The position numbers and the translations under genes were made by a program. The notes under the pieces were generated by a model. It was not told where the DNA came from and ran no database searches. It worked only from the letters and a program-made list of their open reading frames with translations. A stretch of DNA of 64,000 nucleotides from Rhizobiales bacterium YIM 77505 (GTDB lineage Bacteria > Pseudomonadota > Alphaproteobacteria > Rhizobiales > Beijerinckiaceae), in the NCBI GenBank assembly GCA_000745135.1, contig JQNH01000001.1, positions 2,542,001 to 2,606,000 on the forward strand, read 5' to 3'. Of the stretch, positions 62,682 to 64,000 are shown piece after piece; the first letter of the stretch is position 1; each line of letters starts with the position of its first letter.

Positions 62682-64000
62682 TTAAGACCGCCGCCCGCGC
62701 GGCGGTCCCTTGCCGCCCCCACGCGGAGGTCCCTTCCAGGGTCCGCCCTTGTCGGAGGAACGACCACCCTTTCCCGGGGGCCCCCTGCGGGGTCCTGCGC
62801 TTGGAGGGCGTTGATGCTGATCACGCGGCCTCTCCGGCCGGCGGCGCAGCGGCGCCTCGCCGCGGCTTTCGTGGTCCATCTCCTTGCGCCTGTCGCCGGA
62901 CGCCACCGTCCTGCGACGGTCCGGGCGCGCGCCCCGAGTCTTTGCAGGAGGATGGGCATCGCTCGATCGCCGGGGCTTCCGGTCCGGCCGCGCCCCTGGC
63001 GTCGGCTCCCCGATGAGGCGCTCCACGACCACCTTGCGGCCCTGCGTCTCGATCGCGCCGACCCGCTCCCGCGGGCGTTGTCCGGCTGCCGCCCGCTCCG
63101 CCTTGGGATCGGCGCCGCGGCGGGGGGGCTTGCCGCGGCGCGGATGCTCGCCCGCCTCTTCGGCCCGCCACACGGTGCCGTGGCGGAGCCCGCCCGGCTC
63201 GCGCGCCGGCGCGCCGACGGGTCGGCCCCGCGCTGCCGCAGGGCCGCGCTCGCGTGGCCGGGTGCGATCTGGGGTCAGGCCGCGCGGGGACTGCTTCAGG
63301 CCGTGCCGCTCGCGGTCGACCCGCTTTGGCGGGCCGAAGGGGGCAATGGGCTGCCGCACGGGGCTCTCGAAGTCGACCCCCGCCTCAGCCGCGAGCTTGG
63401 GACCGAGCTGCTCCTTCAACACCTTCGTGCGCACCTCCTCGACGAGCCCAGGTTCGAGGTCGCCGAGCTGGAACGGCCCGAAGGAAAGGCGGATCAGCCG
63501 GTTCACCTGAAGCCCGAGATGCTCGAGGATCCGCTTGATCTCCCGGTTCTTGCCCTCGCGCAGGCCCATGGTGAGCCAGACGTTGTCGCCCTGTACCCGG
63601 TCGAGGGTCGCCTCGATCGGGCCGTACTCCATGCCGTCGATGGTGATGCCGTTCCGCAGCTTGTCGAGGTCGGCCTGGGCGATGTCCCCGTGCGCGCGCA
63701 CCTTGTAGCGGCGCAGCCACCCGGTATCGGGATGGGCGATGACTTTGGCGAGCCCGCCGTCGTTGGTGAGGAGGAGTAGCCCTTCGGTGTTGATGTCGAG
63801 CCGGCCGATTGCGACCACCCGGGGCATGTCCTCGGGCAGGCTTTCGAAAACCGTCGGCCGACCCTCCGGGTCCCGGGCCGTGGTCACAAGGCCGCGGGGC
63901 TTGTGGTAGAGCCAGAGCCGCGTGCGCTCCCTCTCCGGCAGCGGCTCGCCGTCGACGGTGATGCGGTCGCCCGGCTTCACATTGACGGCGGGCGAGGTCA
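62682..64000 (-). CDS. rRNA pseudouridine synthase (RluB/RsuA family), 5' end missing
   Basis: The window ends inside this gene; the last 439 or so codons are present. The visible part starts at the end of an S4 RNA-binding domain (VKPGDRITVDG), then the catalytic core with Asp in GRLDINTEGLLLLTND and the typical GREGKNREIKRILEHLGLQV-like block (here GLREGKNREIKRILEHLGLQ). The core ends near 63370. The rest is a tail of about 230 residues, very rich in Arg, Pro and Gly (ending GPPRGGGKGPPRGRRS), likely disordered and RNA-binding. No in-frame start other than valine codons occurs before the edge. Confidence 0.9.
   Translation of the reverse strand, partial: TSPAVNVKPGDRITVDGEPLPERERTRLWLYHKPRGLVTTARDPEGRPTVFESLPEDMPRVVAIGRLDINTEGLLLLTNDGGLAKVIAHPDTGWLRRYKVRAHGDIAQADLDKLRNGITIDGMEYGPIEATLDRVQGDNVWLTMGLREGKNREIKRILEHLGLQVNRLIRLSFGPFQLGDLEPGLVEEVRTKVLKEQLGPKLAAEAGVDFESPVRQPIAPFGPPKRVDRERHGLKQSPRGLTPDRTRPRERGPAAARGRPVGAPAREPGGLRHGTVWRAEEAGEHPRRGKPPRRGADPKAERAAAGQRPRERVGAIETQGRKVVVERLIGEPTPGARPDRKPRRSSDAHPPAKTRGARPDRRRTVASGDRRKEMDHESRGEAPLRRRPERPRDQHQRPPSAGPRRGPPGKGGRSSDKGGPWKGPPRGGGKGPPRGRRS

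Overview
The window is a GC-rich, gene-dense chromosomal segment of an alphaproteobacterium, most probably in the order Hyphomicrobiales (Rhizobiales). The evidence is the base composition, a five-step Hut pathway with HutF, DUF1127 and DUF3618 proteins, a nutrient-deprivation-type stress cluster, Rhizobiales-style ABC importers and a ligase-associated helicase/PdeM pair. The genus cannot be fixed from the sequence alone. I saw no rRNA, tRNA, CRISPR array, prophage or replication origin. The only mobile element recognised is one intact IS481-family insertion.

Layout. 0-2.7 kb: a NitT/TauT-type ABC importer (binding protein, permease, ATPase). 2.8-6.2 kb: a membrane-anchored cyclic-nucleotide-binding protein, a Ser/Thr kinase fused to a universal stress domain, an overlapping metallophosphoesterase, and a small Cys-rich secreted protein. 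6.5-13.2 kb: histidine utilisation, with hutI-hutH-hutU on the minus strand divergent from hutF-hutC on the plus strand; a HutC-type operator lies in the 61-bp gap. 13.3-18 kb: a membrane protein, an atypical SDR, a D-amino-acid aminotransferase divergent from a DapA-like lyase/synthase, and small secreted proteins. 18.0-19.1 kb: the IS481-family element, inserted exactly at the stop codon of a single-domain response regulator. 19.7-23.1 kb: a four-gene membrane/stress cluster ending upstream in a YihY/BrkB protein. 23.3-29.3 kb: an orphan peptide-type binding protein, the DNA-repair pair PdeM plus Lhr-like helicase, and a TPR-methyltransferase. 29.4-33.9 kb: a ureohydrolase followed by a basic-amino-acid-type ABC importer. 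34-40.3 kb: a DUF4112 pair and a complete dipeptide-type ABC importer with a fused ATPase. 40.3-49.8 kb: a VapBC-like toxin-antitoxin pair, adenine deaminase, gamma-glutamyltransferase, a nuclease-like protein lacking catalytic residues, and HyuA/HyuB (oxoprolinase/hydantoinase). 49.8-64 kb: pncB, a PPOX-fold stress protein, Mrp/ApbC, BioY, an MBL hydrolase, an acyl-CoA ligase, DUF1127, LysR and MarR regulators, an amidase, a small iron-permease-family protein, rsmD, and an incomplete rluB-type gene cut by the window end.

The main theme is uptake and breakdown of nitrogenous compounds (histidine, guanidino compounds, peptides, adenine, glutathione or oxoproline, amides). The most unusual structural signals are: (1) short palindromic repeats scattered between genes and also inside coding sequence (two in-frame inserts in the helicase, one forming the HutH C-terminus); (2) a stem-loop between the binding-protein gene and the permease gene in all three complete ABC operons; (3) an IS481 insertion whose transposase stop codon comes from the target duplication; (4) the kinase-USP fusion overlapping a phosphoesterase.
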